Counted from the first letter of the stretch, positions 1 through 6,690 are shown. The stretch: DNA of 11,963 nt from JBDRGC01 sp043818215 (GCA_043818215.1 JBDRGC010000107.1:1-11963), one strand, 5' to 3'. Numbers and translations are program-made. Notes: generated by a model not told the origin, from the sequence alone.

Positions 1-1431
1 CACTCGATCTAATGCGACATCAACCCCCACTTCCTTGACCATCGAACGAAGCAAATCGCGCTGTTCTTCGGCCTCAGCCTTTGCCCAAATTTCAGGCAAG
101 TCCTGTAGGGTAGCGGTGGCATCCTTCAGCCCTTCAATTTCTGTCTGACTGGGAATGCGGGCCAGCTCGCGTTGAACCCGCGCCATCTCCCGGTAATATA
201 AGTCCGTATCTTCATCGAAATCCCCGGTAATCTTCATCTCTTTGAGACGGCGACGGCGGTTTTCCAGCGATTTGCGCTTTCTCTGCAAGCCATCCAATTC
301 ACTATCCGCAGTCAAGCGTTCGACGACTTCTTCGAGCCACTCTTTGGGTAAACCAACTTCTGCGATAAGAGCATGGATATACTGATCCACCGGTTCAGTA
401 CGGGTGCTCAGGCGGGTGTGGGGACAATCCTGAAAACCACGCTCCAGGGACACCTCGCGATAGTAGGTATATTCTTTGGTCGTAGCCTGGCAACGCAGCT
501 TGCGCCCACAGACATCGCACCGGGCCAACCACGACAGCAGGTAAACCCGGAAAGGTTTTTGCATGGATCGGGAGCCTGAACGTCGTTGGGTATGCGCTTT
601 CTGCACAACTTCCCACAGATCAGCACTGATAATCGGTTCATGCTGCCCGTCGAACACTTCGGTCTCACTCTGTGACCGTCTCTTGTAAACCACCTTGCCC
701 ATATAAAACTGATTGCGCAAGATGCTCGAAACCGTGTCTTTCGAGAATTGTCGGCCCTTGACCGCATCAGAAACCGGGCGCGTTCGATACTCTTTAGTAT
801 TCAACATTTCAGCAATTTCCATGTGGGAAACCTTGCCGGTGGCATACTGCTCGTAGGCTAGTTTCACCACTTCGGCTTCTTCAGGGACAATGACCGGCGG
901 GTCTTTCGGCGTGCCTGCGAGTCGGTATCCATAGGGCACAACCGCAGCGTTATATAATCCCGCCCGCGCCCGTTGACGCTTGGACTTGCGAATATGCATC
1001 CGCAGGATGTCCAGGTAATATTGATTGATGGCCGCCAGGATCACCAGAAAGAGCCGTTTGGCAGGATCAGCGAAATCGAAATCGGGGTCCTTTACAGACG
1101 CAAAACCCAGATTGTGCTGACCCAAGACATCGAAGATCTCCAGGGTGTGGTAGACCGAACGGGATAGCCGCGAGAGTTCGTGGACCAGCAGGATATCGAA
1201 GCTCCCCTGCGTGGCCATCTCCAATATCGTTTCCAAAGCCGGACGGTCCCATTTCTCCCCCGACAACCCCTCATCCACAAATTCCCCAGTTATCTGCCAT
1301 CGCCGCTGCTGGGCGTATTCACGCATCTCGTTGAACTGGGCTGCAATCGAGAAGTGATCCCGCCCGGCTTGTTGATCGGTCGAAACCCGGGCATAGAGTA
1401 CAGCTCGTAAGGGTGCTTCGCCGCTACTCAT
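1..1431 (-). CDS. Large serine recombinase, downstream member of a pair (3' end outside window)
   Basis: Reading the minus strand from the ATG at 1431 gives 477 open codons to the window edge. The N-terminal resolvase domain carries Y13-A-R-V-S17, where Ser17 is the expected nucleophile, and later the ELSRLSR motif. It is followed by the recombinase domain (QRARAGLYNA, then PYGY), a zinc-ribbon-like segment with C305, C308 and C336, and a charged coiled-coil stretch (RRRRLKEMK). The family makes 2-bp staggered cuts at two att sites through a 5'-phosphoserine intermediate and integrates or excises mobile DNA. It is clearly paralogous to the upstream recombinase along its whole visible length. 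Its ATG overlaps the stop of that gene by 8 bases, so translation is probably coupled and the two proteins may act together. The C-terminus cannot be seen, so any extension is unknown. Confidence 0.92.
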   Translation of the reverse strand, partial: MSSGEAPLRAVLYARVSTDQQAGRDHFSIAAQFNEMREYAQQRRWQITGEFVDEGLSGEKWDRPALETILEMATQGSFDILLVHELSRLSRSVYHTLEIFDVLGQHNLGFASVKDPDFDFADPAKRLFLVILAAINQYYLDILRMHIRKSKRQRARAGLYNAAVVPYGYRLAGTPKDPPVIVPEEAEVVKLAYEQYATGKVSHMEIAEMLNTKEYRTRPVSDAVKGRQFSKDTVSSILRNQFYMGKVVYKRRSQSETEVFDGQHEPIISADLWEVVQKAHTQRRSGSRSMQKPFRVYLLSWLARCDVCGRKLRCQATTKEYTYYREVSLERGFQDCPHTRLSTRTEPVDQYIHALIAEVGLPKEWLEEVVERLTADSELDGLQRKRKSLENRRRRLKEMKITGDFDEDTDLYYREMARVQRELARIPSQTEIEGLKDATATLQDLPEIWAKAEAEEQRDLLRSMVKEVGVDVALDRV

Positions 1432-3787
1432 CCGAGGACTCCTGCGCGATACTTTTCTGCGCCCATATCTCCACCAGCGCCATCTCTGACCCTAACCAAT
1501 ATTCTGCGCCATGTTCAGCCAGGGCTTGCTCCAGGCGATCCAAACCGCGCTGGTAAGCCCTTTCCGATAAAACCTTCAGAATGCCGGGGCGCTTCTGAGC
1601 CGTGTCCACAGCCAGCCCTAACTGGACCGGCTGGTAATAGACATGACGTTTGATATCAGGTGTGAACCCTGCGCCTTGCAATTGCAAGTACAGGGTTTGG
1701 AGGCACCAGGCAGCTTCCCGGGCATAGGCCCAGGCCTCTGGAAAGAATTGATACACCCAATGGGCAGGAGAACTCAGCGGTAAGAGTTCTTGCAGGTACC
1801 AGACTCCCTGGTTTCTCAACAAGTCCCAGGCTGCAGCGATCAGGGCCTCTGGTTCTTCGGGAGAATCGCCTATCAAGCTATCCCAAATCCAGAACTGGGT
1901 CGCCAGGACATCCAGGCTTTCTTCTGCACCCACCAGGACTTCCGCTTTGGTCAACACGGCTGATACCGCCGGAGACCATTGGCGGACATCGTCGCGCAGC
2001 GGCGGTCTGCCTGGGGAGAGACATTGAACCAGCATCTGCGGTTCCAACCCTTTCGCCCGGCAAATTCCCATCGCCTGCCTCAAACCCGGAGTAATGCGTT
2101 CATTCCCCTGAGACAGCAAAGGGTTTCCGTCCATAAATGGCCAGGCAGCCGGTTGCTCTGAAACCGCGGTCACCGGGGGAAGTTGTGGAATGTCTGGGAA
2201 TAATTCTCTCGCGGTTTCTGGAGACCATACCGGGACATAAAAACCGTTTTCACGCTCTTGTAAGATCGGGATCTCATCGAAAATCGGGCGGAAGATGGCC
2301 TTCGGTTGGACGCTAACAACCCGTTTACCGGGCACATCGACCGCCACCGATTGCAGGATCGTGCGCAGCAGGTCCCGCTGGTCGATCGGTGCAGTTTTGG
2401 CCCAGGTTTCAGGCAGGTCTTGCAGCGAGCCTACTGTGCTTCGAAAGGTATCCAAGGCTTCATCGGTAGGTAATTGATCTAGTTCCCGGCGAATGCGGTT
2501 CAGTTCGGCGTAATAGAGTTCGGCATCCTGATCGAATTCCCCGCGGATCTTCATCTGCTTCAAGCGCCTCCGTTCGGCCTCTAAGCGGGCATGTTGATGG
2601 CGGATGGCCTGCAGTTCTGTATCGTCTTGGGAACGTTCCGCGATCTCATCCAACCAGGCTTTGGGCAACTTAATTTGCTGGATTATGGCATGGACAAAGG
2701 CATCGATCCCCTCAGTCTGGACTCCAGTGCTGCGGTTTGGGCAGTCATTGTAGCCGCCATCTGCGGACATTTCACGATAGTAGGTGGCCCGGCTTGATCC
2801 CTGCGAGCGGAGTTTGTGCTGACAGACATCACAGTAGGCCAGGTTGGAAAGCAAATAGACCCGGTAAGGTTTCTTGACCCGGGCCGTGGACTGGCGCATT
2901 TTCCGGATGCGTTGGCAGCGATCCCAGAGTTCTGTGGAGATAATGGCTTCGTGCAAACCCGGATAGCTTTCTGGTTCCCCGTGTTTACCTTTGACATCAT
3001 AAACGATTTTGCCGGTGTAAAAGCGGTTGCGCAATATCTCAGCCACGTAAGCTTTGCCAAACCGGCCACCTTTCGGGGATTTCTTCGTCGACCGCGTCCG
3101 ATACCCGGCGTCATTGACCTTATCGGCCACTTCCCGCATACTGAAATGCCCGTTGGCATACTGTTCGAAAATCAGCTTGATGGCTTCAGCATCCCGCTCC
3201 ACGACTACGGGGCAAGCCTGAGGTCCCCCCGTGTGTTTATAGCCATATGGTGTAATCGAAGCGTTGTACAACCCTTCCCGCGCCCGTTGACGCTTGGCTT
3301 TGCTGGTATGCAGGCGTAGCAAGTCAACATAATATTGGTTGATGGCAGCCAGCAAGATCAAGAAGAAACGCCTGTTAGGATCGGTGAAGTCGAAGTCGCT
3401 TTCCTTGACTGAAGCAAACCCAATCTGATGCTGTCCCAGCAATTCGAATATCTCCAGGGTTTTGTAAACCGAGGCCCGCGAGAGCCGTGATAGCTCATGC
3501 ACCAGAAGTATTTCGAACTCATTGCGTTCAGCCATCGCCAGCAAGGTTTCCAGTTCAGGGCGTTTGACACTCGTACCAGTGATCTCATCCACGTACTCGC
3601 CCACCACTTCCCACCCATGCTCCGCAGCCAGTTCCTGCATTTCATAGATTTGGGCTTGGATGGAAAAATGGTCTTCGGAGGCCTGTTCGCCGGTCGAGAC
3701 CCGGGCATACAAGACCACCCGTTCGTTGTTGGGAGAGATGTTTTCGTTTGGCATCATCACTTCGCTGACAAATCCTTGACACATCAT
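1424..3787 (-). CDS. Large serine recombinase with long C-terminal extension, upstream member of a pair
   Basis: The protein is 787 aa. The resolvase domain (about 23-165) has Y27-A-R-V-S31 with the predicted catalytic Ser31, and ELSRLSR at 98-104. The recombinase domain spans about 170-290. A zinc-ribbon-like patch has C319, C322 and C349, and a charged coiled coil spans about 390-445. The large serine integrase core ends near 500. Residues about 545-787 form an extra Trp- and Leu-rich, probably helical domain that I do not recognise. Several starts are possible: tandem ATGs at 3787/3784 just after a G6 run, or tandem ATGs at 3757/3754. The early ones have purines next to them, but these lie inside a hairpin. 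The stop overlaps the ATG of the next recombinase. This is probably the catalytic or partner recombinase of an integrated element. Confidence 0.92.
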   Translation of the reverse strand: MMCQGFVSEVMMPNENISPNNERVVLYARVSTGEQASEDHFSIQAQIYEMQELAAEHGWEVVGEYVDEITGTSVKRPELETLLAMAERNEFEILLVHELSRLSRASVYKTLEIFELLGQHQIGFASVKESDFDFTDPNRRFFLILLAAINQYYVDLLRLHTSKAKRQRAREGLYNASITPYGYKHTGGPQACPVVVERDAEAIKLIFEQYANGHFSMREVADKVNDAGYRTRSTKKSPKGGRFGKAYVAEILRNRFYTGKIVYDVKGKHGEPESYPGLHEAIISTELWDRCQRIRKMRQSTARVKKPYRVYLLSNLAYCDVCQHKLRSQGSSRATYYREMSADGGYNDCPNRSTGVQTEGIDAFVHAIIQQIKLPKAWLDEIAERSQDDTELQAIRHQHARLEAERRRLKQMKIRGEFDQDAELYYAELNRIRRELDQLPTDEALDTFRSTVGSLQDLPETWAKTAPIDQRDLLRTILQSVAVDVPGKRVVSVQPKAIFRPIFDEIPILQERENGFYVPVWSPETARELFPDIPQLPPVTAVSEQPAAWPFMDGNPLLSQGNERITPGLRQAMGICRAKGLEPQMLVQCLSPGRPPLRDDVRQWSPAVSAVLTKAEVLVGAEESLDVLATQFWIWDSLIGDSPEEPEALIAAAWDLLRNQGVWYLQELLPLSSPAHWVYQFFPEAWAYAREAAWCLQTLYLQLQGAGFTPDIKRHVYYQPVQLGLAVDTAQKRPGILKVLSERAYQRGLDRLEQALAEHGAEYWLGSEMALVEIWAQKSIAQESSDE

Positions 3788-3825
3788 CCCCCCTGTCTGG
3801 TCATTCCAAAACCAGACAGGAGGGG
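3788..3825 (-). promoter_or_regulatory. Strong hairpin covering the ribosome-binding region of the recombinase gene
   Basis: CCTGTCTGGT (3792-3801) and ACCAGACAGG (3811-3820) form a perfect 10-bp inverted repeat with a 9-nt loop. In minus-strand RNA the stem extends through one G-U pair and three G-C pairs, up to the base next to the ATG at 3787. The G-run that could serve as Shine-Dalgarno is therefore inside the stem. No U-tract follows, so it is not a typical terminator. Two readings fit: a translational shut-off for the recombinase, or a recombinase-binding palindrome beside the gene. The hairpin is seen directly; its role is inferred. Confidence 0.6.
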
Positions 3826-3862
3826 TACGCTATTGAGTTAATTGTAATCGATGCTTGTAAAT

Positions 3863-4045
3863 TTAAGTATCTTGGTTTTCGGGATCGTCCTCAGCGGACT
3901 TCGAACCTGCACCTTGTTTGCGGCGAATTTCAGCCAGCTTTCGAATGAAGGCTTCTTTCTGTCGCCGTTTCTCAGCCTCGGACACCTTATCTTCTTGGGG
4001 TTCATTTTCTTGAACATCACGTTTATTTTTCGGGTCATCGAACAT
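3863..4045 (-). CDS. Small highly charged protein upstream of the recombinase pair
   Basis: This is a 60-aa reading frame whose ATG at 4045 follows a very good ribosome-binding site (AAAGGAG, 9 nt spacer). The product is almost entirely charged and polar. It has a Lys/Arg/Glu-rich central segment (EAEKRRQKEAFIRKLAEIRRKQ spans about residues 23-44) likely to form one amphipathic helix, flanked by acidic, disordered ends. No domain is recognised. It is co-directional with the two recombinases, with 75 bp between its stop and the first recombinase start, so a shared transcript is likely. By position it could be an accessory or directionality factor, but nothing in the sequence proves that. The opposite-strand frame over the same bases lacks a comparable RBS and looks like a shadow. 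Confidence 0.7.
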   Translation of the reverse strand: MFDDPKNKRDVQENEPQEDKVSEAEKRRQKEAFIRKLAEIRRKQGAGSKSAEDDPENQDT

Positions 4046-4076
4046 TGAGCAAATCTCCTTTGATTTTGGGATTTGT

Positions 4077-4086
4077 TTACCGGTAA
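4077..4086. promoter_or_regulatory. Perfect 10-bp palindrome TTACCGGTAA upstream of the small charged gene
   Basis: TTACCGGTAA lies about 30 bases upstream of the 4045 start, between a weak promoter-like region (TTGGAG, then TAAATA about 18 bases on, minus strand) and the RBS. Size and position suit a repressor site for the small gene and recombinase operon. A 10-bp palindrome is short, so confidence is low. Confidence 0.3.
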
Positions 4087-4261
4087 GCTATTTATTGCAT
4101 GCGATCGCGTGACTCCAAGGATAGTTTGAAATACGCTCCAGCAAATGGAGAACTTGCTCCAACATCAGGAGTGATATCCGCAACTAATTTCCAGATTTAT
4201 GGGAGAATCCAACTTCGCACCCCTTGCCAAGAGCGTAATCCCCATCTTAGGAAAAGACACC

Positions 4262-4927
4262 ATGAAAATCAACTATCATCCGAGAACTCCCCTGGAGTTT
4301 GGGCGAGTTCTTCACGCCTTGTCCATTCTGAGTTTACACACCCATGAAAACCACACTAGTCCAGCAAAGTTTTTAGCAACCGCGCTAGACGTTGACTCAT
4401 CTCTGGTAAATGCCTGGTTTCGAGGCCAACTGCGAGGCAATAAATCGTTGAGCCTGCCCAATTTCCGCAAACTCATCCTGCACTTTCTCAACCATCCCAG
4501 AAATTTACTGTCCACGGAAGACATCCCCCAGTTCGCCCGGGCCGCGGGTGAAGATTATGCTTTGGAGCTTGAGCGCGAATCCTTCCTGGCGGCGTTGGCA
4601 GCGCGTAAACCCGTGACCGTGCCGCAGCCCCATAAGGAAGTTTGCTGTCCACCCGCCGCCGCGGAAGTGCTCCGGAAAGATCTGATCCAAAAAGTGCAGA
4701 GGGGTGCCCGTCGCTGTCAGATGTTGGGGTCTCCGTTGGTCTTACAAGGCCCACCGTGGATTGGAAAAACCACTTTGCTAAAACAACTGGCACGCGATCC
4801 CCAATTACGCCGAATGTTCCCTGATCGGGTATTGATCGCCCAACTCGATAAAAATATCCCTTCATCACACCAACGAGTTTGGCTGCAAGAATCGAGCGTT
4901 GGATTTTCCCCCCTGGCACACCGATGA
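4262..4927 (+). pseudogene. Truncated STAND/NB-ARC-type ATPase with N-terminal helix-turn-helix-like domain
   Basis: The ATG at 4262 is chosen because AGGA lies 8 nt upstream; the ATG at 4199 has no RBS. The 221-aa product has a helical N-terminal region resembling a DNA-binding domain (about residues 32-75, with an SLVNAWFRGQ turn). A linker follows, then a P-loop GPPWIGKTT (163-171), then FPDRVLIAQLD about 25 residues later, as in NB-ARC/AP-ATPases. There the family signature stops. The Walker B/kinase-2 segment, winged helix and C-terminal sensor repeats, which normally make these proteins 700-1200 aa, are missing, and the last 10-15 residues look unrelated. The 3' end collides with the start of a minus-strand gene, so the gene was cut by a rearrangement near 4890-4910. 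Intact relatives are signal-transducing ATPases, many involved in regulation or defence. Confidence 0.7.
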
Positions 4928-5069
4928 GGCCTTCTTGAAAGTAACTTTGTGTAAACATCTCAAAGGGCAATGGTTCTTCTTCGACTCTGCCGGATATTCG
5001 TCGCAAGGCAGTAGACAAAGCTTGGATAAAGGTTAGGATTTTTTCTCGTTCAGCAGGATTGTTGCTCAT
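4895..5069 (-). pseudogene. 5' fragment of an unrecognised gene, fused to antisense of the STAND remnant
   Basis: An ATG at 5069 preceded by GAG with a 7-nt spacer opens a frame starting MSNNPAEREKILTFIQ. It has about 50 protein-like residues (helical, charged, then PLPFEMFTQSYFQEG). After about 4920 the frame continues to 4488, but only as the antisense of the plus-strand STAND fragment, where composition becomes Arg/Pro/Gly-rich and unconvincing. The native gene was therefore probably truncated at the same junction that cut the STAND gene. It diverges from the HTH gene at 5176 and has a good extended -10 promoter, so the fragment may still be transcribed. The family is unknown, and the left boundary is approximate. 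Confidence 0.5.
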
Positions 5070-5086
5070 TTCGCATCTCAGTTTTT

Positions 5087-5095
5087 TGGTATGAT
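5087..5095 (+). promoter_or_regulatory. Extended -10 promoter for the HTH gene at 5176
   Basis: TGGTATGAT fits the extended -10 pattern TGnTATAAT with one mismatch. Transcription would start near 5102 and give a leader of about 75 nt before the 5176 ATG. No convincing -35 is seen, which is common for extended -10 promoters. It faces the minus-strand promoter at 5129-5137. Confidence 0.5.
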
Positions 5096-5128
5096 AGAAT
5101 TTAGTGTCGTCACCAGATTCGAATGTCT

Positions 5129-5137
5129 ATCATAACA
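5129..5137 (-). promoter_or_regulatory. Extended -10 promoter for the minus-strand gene starting at 5069
   Basis: On the minus strand the sequence reads TGTTATGAT, again the extended -10 pattern with one mismatch. Start would be near 5121, about 50 nt before the ATG at 5069. With the plus promoter it forms a perfect 9-bp inverted repeat (TATGATAGA at 5090-5098, TCTATCATA at 5126-5134). The two transcripts would overlap by about 20 nt. Confidence 0.5.
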
Positions 5138-5145
5138 GTCGAAAT

Positions 5146-5193
5146 TGTTGAAAACCTGTTGACGGTGTCAACAAAATGAACCAATTTTCAACA
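5146..5193. promoter_or_regulatory. Operator array of four TGTTGA/TCAACA half-sites overlapping the HTH gene start
   Basis: TGTTGAC-GGT-GTCAACA (5157-5173) is a perfect 7-bp inverted repeat ending two bases before the ATG at 5176. It is nested between TGTTGAAAA (5146-5154) and its exact complement TTTTCAACA (5185-5193). The half-sites therefore begin at 5146, 5157, 5168 and 5188, spaced 11, 11 and 20 bp, which puts them on about one face of the helix. This suits autorepression by the HTH protein encoded immediately downstream. Confidence 0.65.
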
Positions 5194-5544
5194 CCTTTAC
5201 AAACCAAACGCAATAAAGCCTGGGAGTCCGTTTTATGTCAACTCAACGCGCACAATTGGAGCGAGTTTGCGCGGATATCGGGGATTGATAAAAGTTTGAT
5301 ATCGAAGGCTCGCCAGGGACAAAAGCCACTTTCGGCAGAAAGTCGTAAGAAGATATTGGATTTGCTGGCAATTGGATTCCCAAGCCAGGCAACTCTTGAG
5401 CATTGGCTGGCTGATATTGGCTGGCCCTTGTATCCAGGGGATGAAGCCTATCTGCGGTGGATTTATCAAGAATTGGTCTTCCTTCCATCACTGCACAAGA
5501 TTCCCCGGTATTATGTCCATCGTCCAGAATTGGAGAAGCATTGA
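5176..5544 (+). CDS. Helix-turn-helix protein, probably the N-terminal piece of a STAND-type regulator
   Basis: The 122-aa product has a clear HTH candidate at about residues 25-62: WSEFARISGIDKSLISKARQ, followed by the scaffold helix of LSAESRKKILDLL. This is a Cro/C1-like arrangement. It is followed by a Trp-rich helical stretch (LEHWLADIGWPLYPGDEAYLRW). The organisation parallels the N-terminus of the STAND fragment at 4262, but the ATPase domain never appears. The last 20 residues overlap the opposite-strand gene and look non-native, so this too may be truncated. There is no classical RBS before the 5176 ATG; the operator palindrome takes its place. Adjacent regulatory half-sites suggest autoregulation. 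It may now act as a stand-alone repressor, or simply be a relic. Confidence 0.6.
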   Translation: MNQFSTPLQTKRNKAWESVLCQLNAHNWSEFARISGIDKSLISKARQGQKPLSAESRKKILDLLAIGFPSQATLEHWLADIGWPLYPGDEAYLRWIYQELVFLPSLHKIPRYYVHRPELEKH

Positions 5545-5734
5545 GATAGTCGAGCGCGATAGAGATACGGATACGACCTTTCGTCAAGGCATCGAGCAGA
5601 ACTTCCTGCGCCTTGGGGGAAAGGTAAGACACAGCTTCCACGTTGCGTAAGGCGATATGGGGTTGCAGGGCGGGCGGCAGACTTATGCGTAATTCCTCGC
5701 GTCGTTTGCGGCGCTCATCATAAGAAATGGGCAT
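5243..5734 (-). CDS. Hypothetical protein; N-terminal 60-65 residues look native
   Basis: The ATG at 5734 has an excellent RBS (AAAGGAG, 5-nt spacer). The first part (MPISYDERRKRREELR, then YLSPKAQEVLLDALTKGRIR) is charged and helical and reads like a real small regulatory or DNA-associated protein, but I do not recognise the family. The frame stays open to 5243, giving 163 aa. However, everything after about residue 63 is antisense to the HTH gene, and one of the two overlapping readings must be spurious over those 300 bases. The simplest view is a second 3' truncation like the one at 4890-4910. A longer frame starting at 5920 exists but has no RBS. Confidence 0.55.
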   Translation of the reverse strand: MPISYDERRKRREELRISLPPALQPHIALRNVEAVSYLSPKAQEVLLDALTKGRIRISIALDYLNASPILDDGHNTGESCAVMEGRPILDKSTADRLHPLDTRASQYQPANAQELPGLGIQLPANPISSYDFLPKVAFVPGEPSISNFYQSPISAQTRSNCAR

Positions 5735-6070
5735 AAAAACTCCTTTCTGGAACGGATAGAGCTGGCAGATATTGACAGATATGAGAATGTTACCAGACGA
5801 TAGGGGGGGGAGGTCGGCTAGTGTCGCGCTTTTAGGTCTTTGGAAACGCCCAAAGCATAGTAAATGAGACATACGGGGTATCCAAAGCATAGAAAACAAG
5901 ACACCCGGGATATCCAACATTAATACTATGTATGATATACACGATAAAACGAAATCAAGCGTCGCTAACTAAAGCCACCCTGTTTCACCCCCAAACGCAG
6001 TAAATGAGACACTGGGATACCTTCAGATTCATTTTTCCAAAGAGCAATGCACCTCACAGGTGCGTCGCTC
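5735..6070. other. Gene-free stretch with repeats
   Basis: No convincing gene is present in these 336 bases. The left part is the leader of the gene starting at 5734. The rest holds the 32-bp direct repeats described separately, a G8 run near 5804-5811, and an AT-rich segment (5917-5955) that could contain a promoter. Confidence 0.6.
5850..6021. repeat. Direct repeats of about 32 bp with TGTCTCATTTAC core (minus strand)
   Basis: CCAAAGCATAG begins copies at 5850 and 5882, exactly 32 bp apart. A third CCAA at 5914 keeps the phase before the similarity ends. A further diverged copy starts at 5991 (CCAAACGCAG, then TAAATGAGACA). Read on the minus strand each copy is approximately RTAYCCC, then TGTCTCATTTAC, then TATGCTTTGG. 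Multiple internal copies near an end resemble the transposase-binding repeats of IS21-type elements. No transposase is visible, so IS remnant, iterons and a regulatory array all remain possible. Confidence 0.5.
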
Positions 6071-6292
6071 TTAGCTTTCGATTTTATTCAACAGTGCTTT
6101 CAACGCCAACAACTCTTCATCTGATAATGTCACCCCTTTACCCATTTTTTCGTGATCGGGTGACCAATCACGGAGATCGTATTTGGGCGCTCGCTCGTTC
6201 CAACTGATCAGGTTGAGTTCCTTTGTCCACCCCGAAGTGGAGGTGGAGAGCACGCCGATTGTTTTGATGATTTCGTAGTTGAAGTTTGCCAT
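6071..6292 (-). CDS. ydbC: YdbC/PC4-family single-stranded DNA-binding protein
   Basis: The 73-aa product matches the bacterial PC4 (transcription coactivator p15) group typified by Lactococcus YdbC. The signature order is all present: FNYEIIKTIGVLS, GWTKELNLISWN, PKYDLRDWSPDHEKMGKG, TLSDEELLALKALL. It has the normal length for the family. These proteins form homodimers that bind single-stranded DNA or RNA through a curved beta-sheet. Their cellular role is not settled; relatives are linked to transcription and DNA repair. The ATG at 6292 has AGGAAG with a 6-nt spacer. It follows the VF530-like gene by 32 bp on the same strand, so the two probably form a small operon. The symbol is used only as a family label. 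Confidence 0.88.
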   Translation of the reverse strand: MANFNYEIIKTIGVLSTSTSGWTKELNLISWNERAPKYDLRDWSPDHEKMGKGVTLSDEELLALKALLNKIES

Positions 6293-6324
6293 TTTATGCT
6301 TCCTTTTTCTCTGCGATCTTACAG

Positions 6325-6561
6325 TTAACGCCTTCGCGTTTCGTTTTTCAGGGTAGTCAGATACAAGTCTTCAACTTTTTTTCTTGCCCAAGGTGTTCGG
6401 CGCAGAAATTTCAGGCTGGATTTGATGCTGGGATTGTTGCGAAAGCATTGAATGGGGATGCGCCTTCCCAGTTCATCCCAGACGTATTGCTCGACCAAGT
6501 CATCCAGCATCATTTTGAGTGTAATTCCGTGCAAGGGGTTATTGGGTTGTAAGTTTGCCAT
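6325..6561 (-). CDS. VF530-family DNA-binding protein (DUF2132)
   Basis: Starting at the ATG at 6561 gives 78 aa beginning MANLQPNNPLHG. It carries the characteristic VF530 motifs: NPLHGITLKMMLDDLVEQY, WDELGRRI, CFRNNPSIKSSLKFLRRTPWAR, KVEDLYL. The whole family is about this length. An N-terminal extension to 6666 is possible in frame but has no family similarity and no RBS, so I reject it. VF530 proteins are compact helical proteins thought to bind DNA; their biological role is not established. The RBS is weak (GAG, 6 nt before the ATG). It lies directly upstream of the YdbC/PC4 gene, making a tidy pair of small nucleic-acid-binding proteins. Confidence 0.88.
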   Translation of the reverse strand: MANLQPNNPLHGITLKMMLDDLVEQYVWDELGRRIPIQCFRNNPSIKSSLKFLRRTPWARKKVEDLYLTTLKNETRRR

Positions 6562-6690
6562 CACGCGCTCACAATTCACCTTTGTAGGTTGACGCCCACC
6601 CAAACAGCGCTTTCCATTTCTGGGAGGGGTTAAATTTGAACACGGTGCTACTCCGACGCACGTCAATGTAGAAAGTGTTCAATATTGTCT

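Noticed and set aside
408..767. Minus-strand frame of 119 aa
   Set aside because: It lies wholly inside the first recombinase in another frame and is a shadow; only the recombinase frame has family motifs.
2816..3319. Plus-strand frame of 167 aa
   Set aside because: It is antisense to the conserved recombinase domain of the upstream recombinase and has no RBS or recognisable motif.
4101..4108. Cyanobacterial HIP1 octamer GCGATCGC
   Set aside because: It occurs here in isolation; HIP1 is informative only when strongly over-represented.
4199..4261. Longer N-terminus for the STAND fragment from the ATG at 4199
   Set aside because: No RBS precedes 4199, while the ATG at 4262 has AGGA at the right distance.
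5850..5913. CRISPR array
   Set aside because: The 32-bp units repeat directly with no spacers between them, so they are simple direct repeats.
6562..6666. N-terminal extension of the VF530-like protein
   Set aside because: The family begins at MANLQPNNPLHG; the extra residues have no similarity and no RBS.
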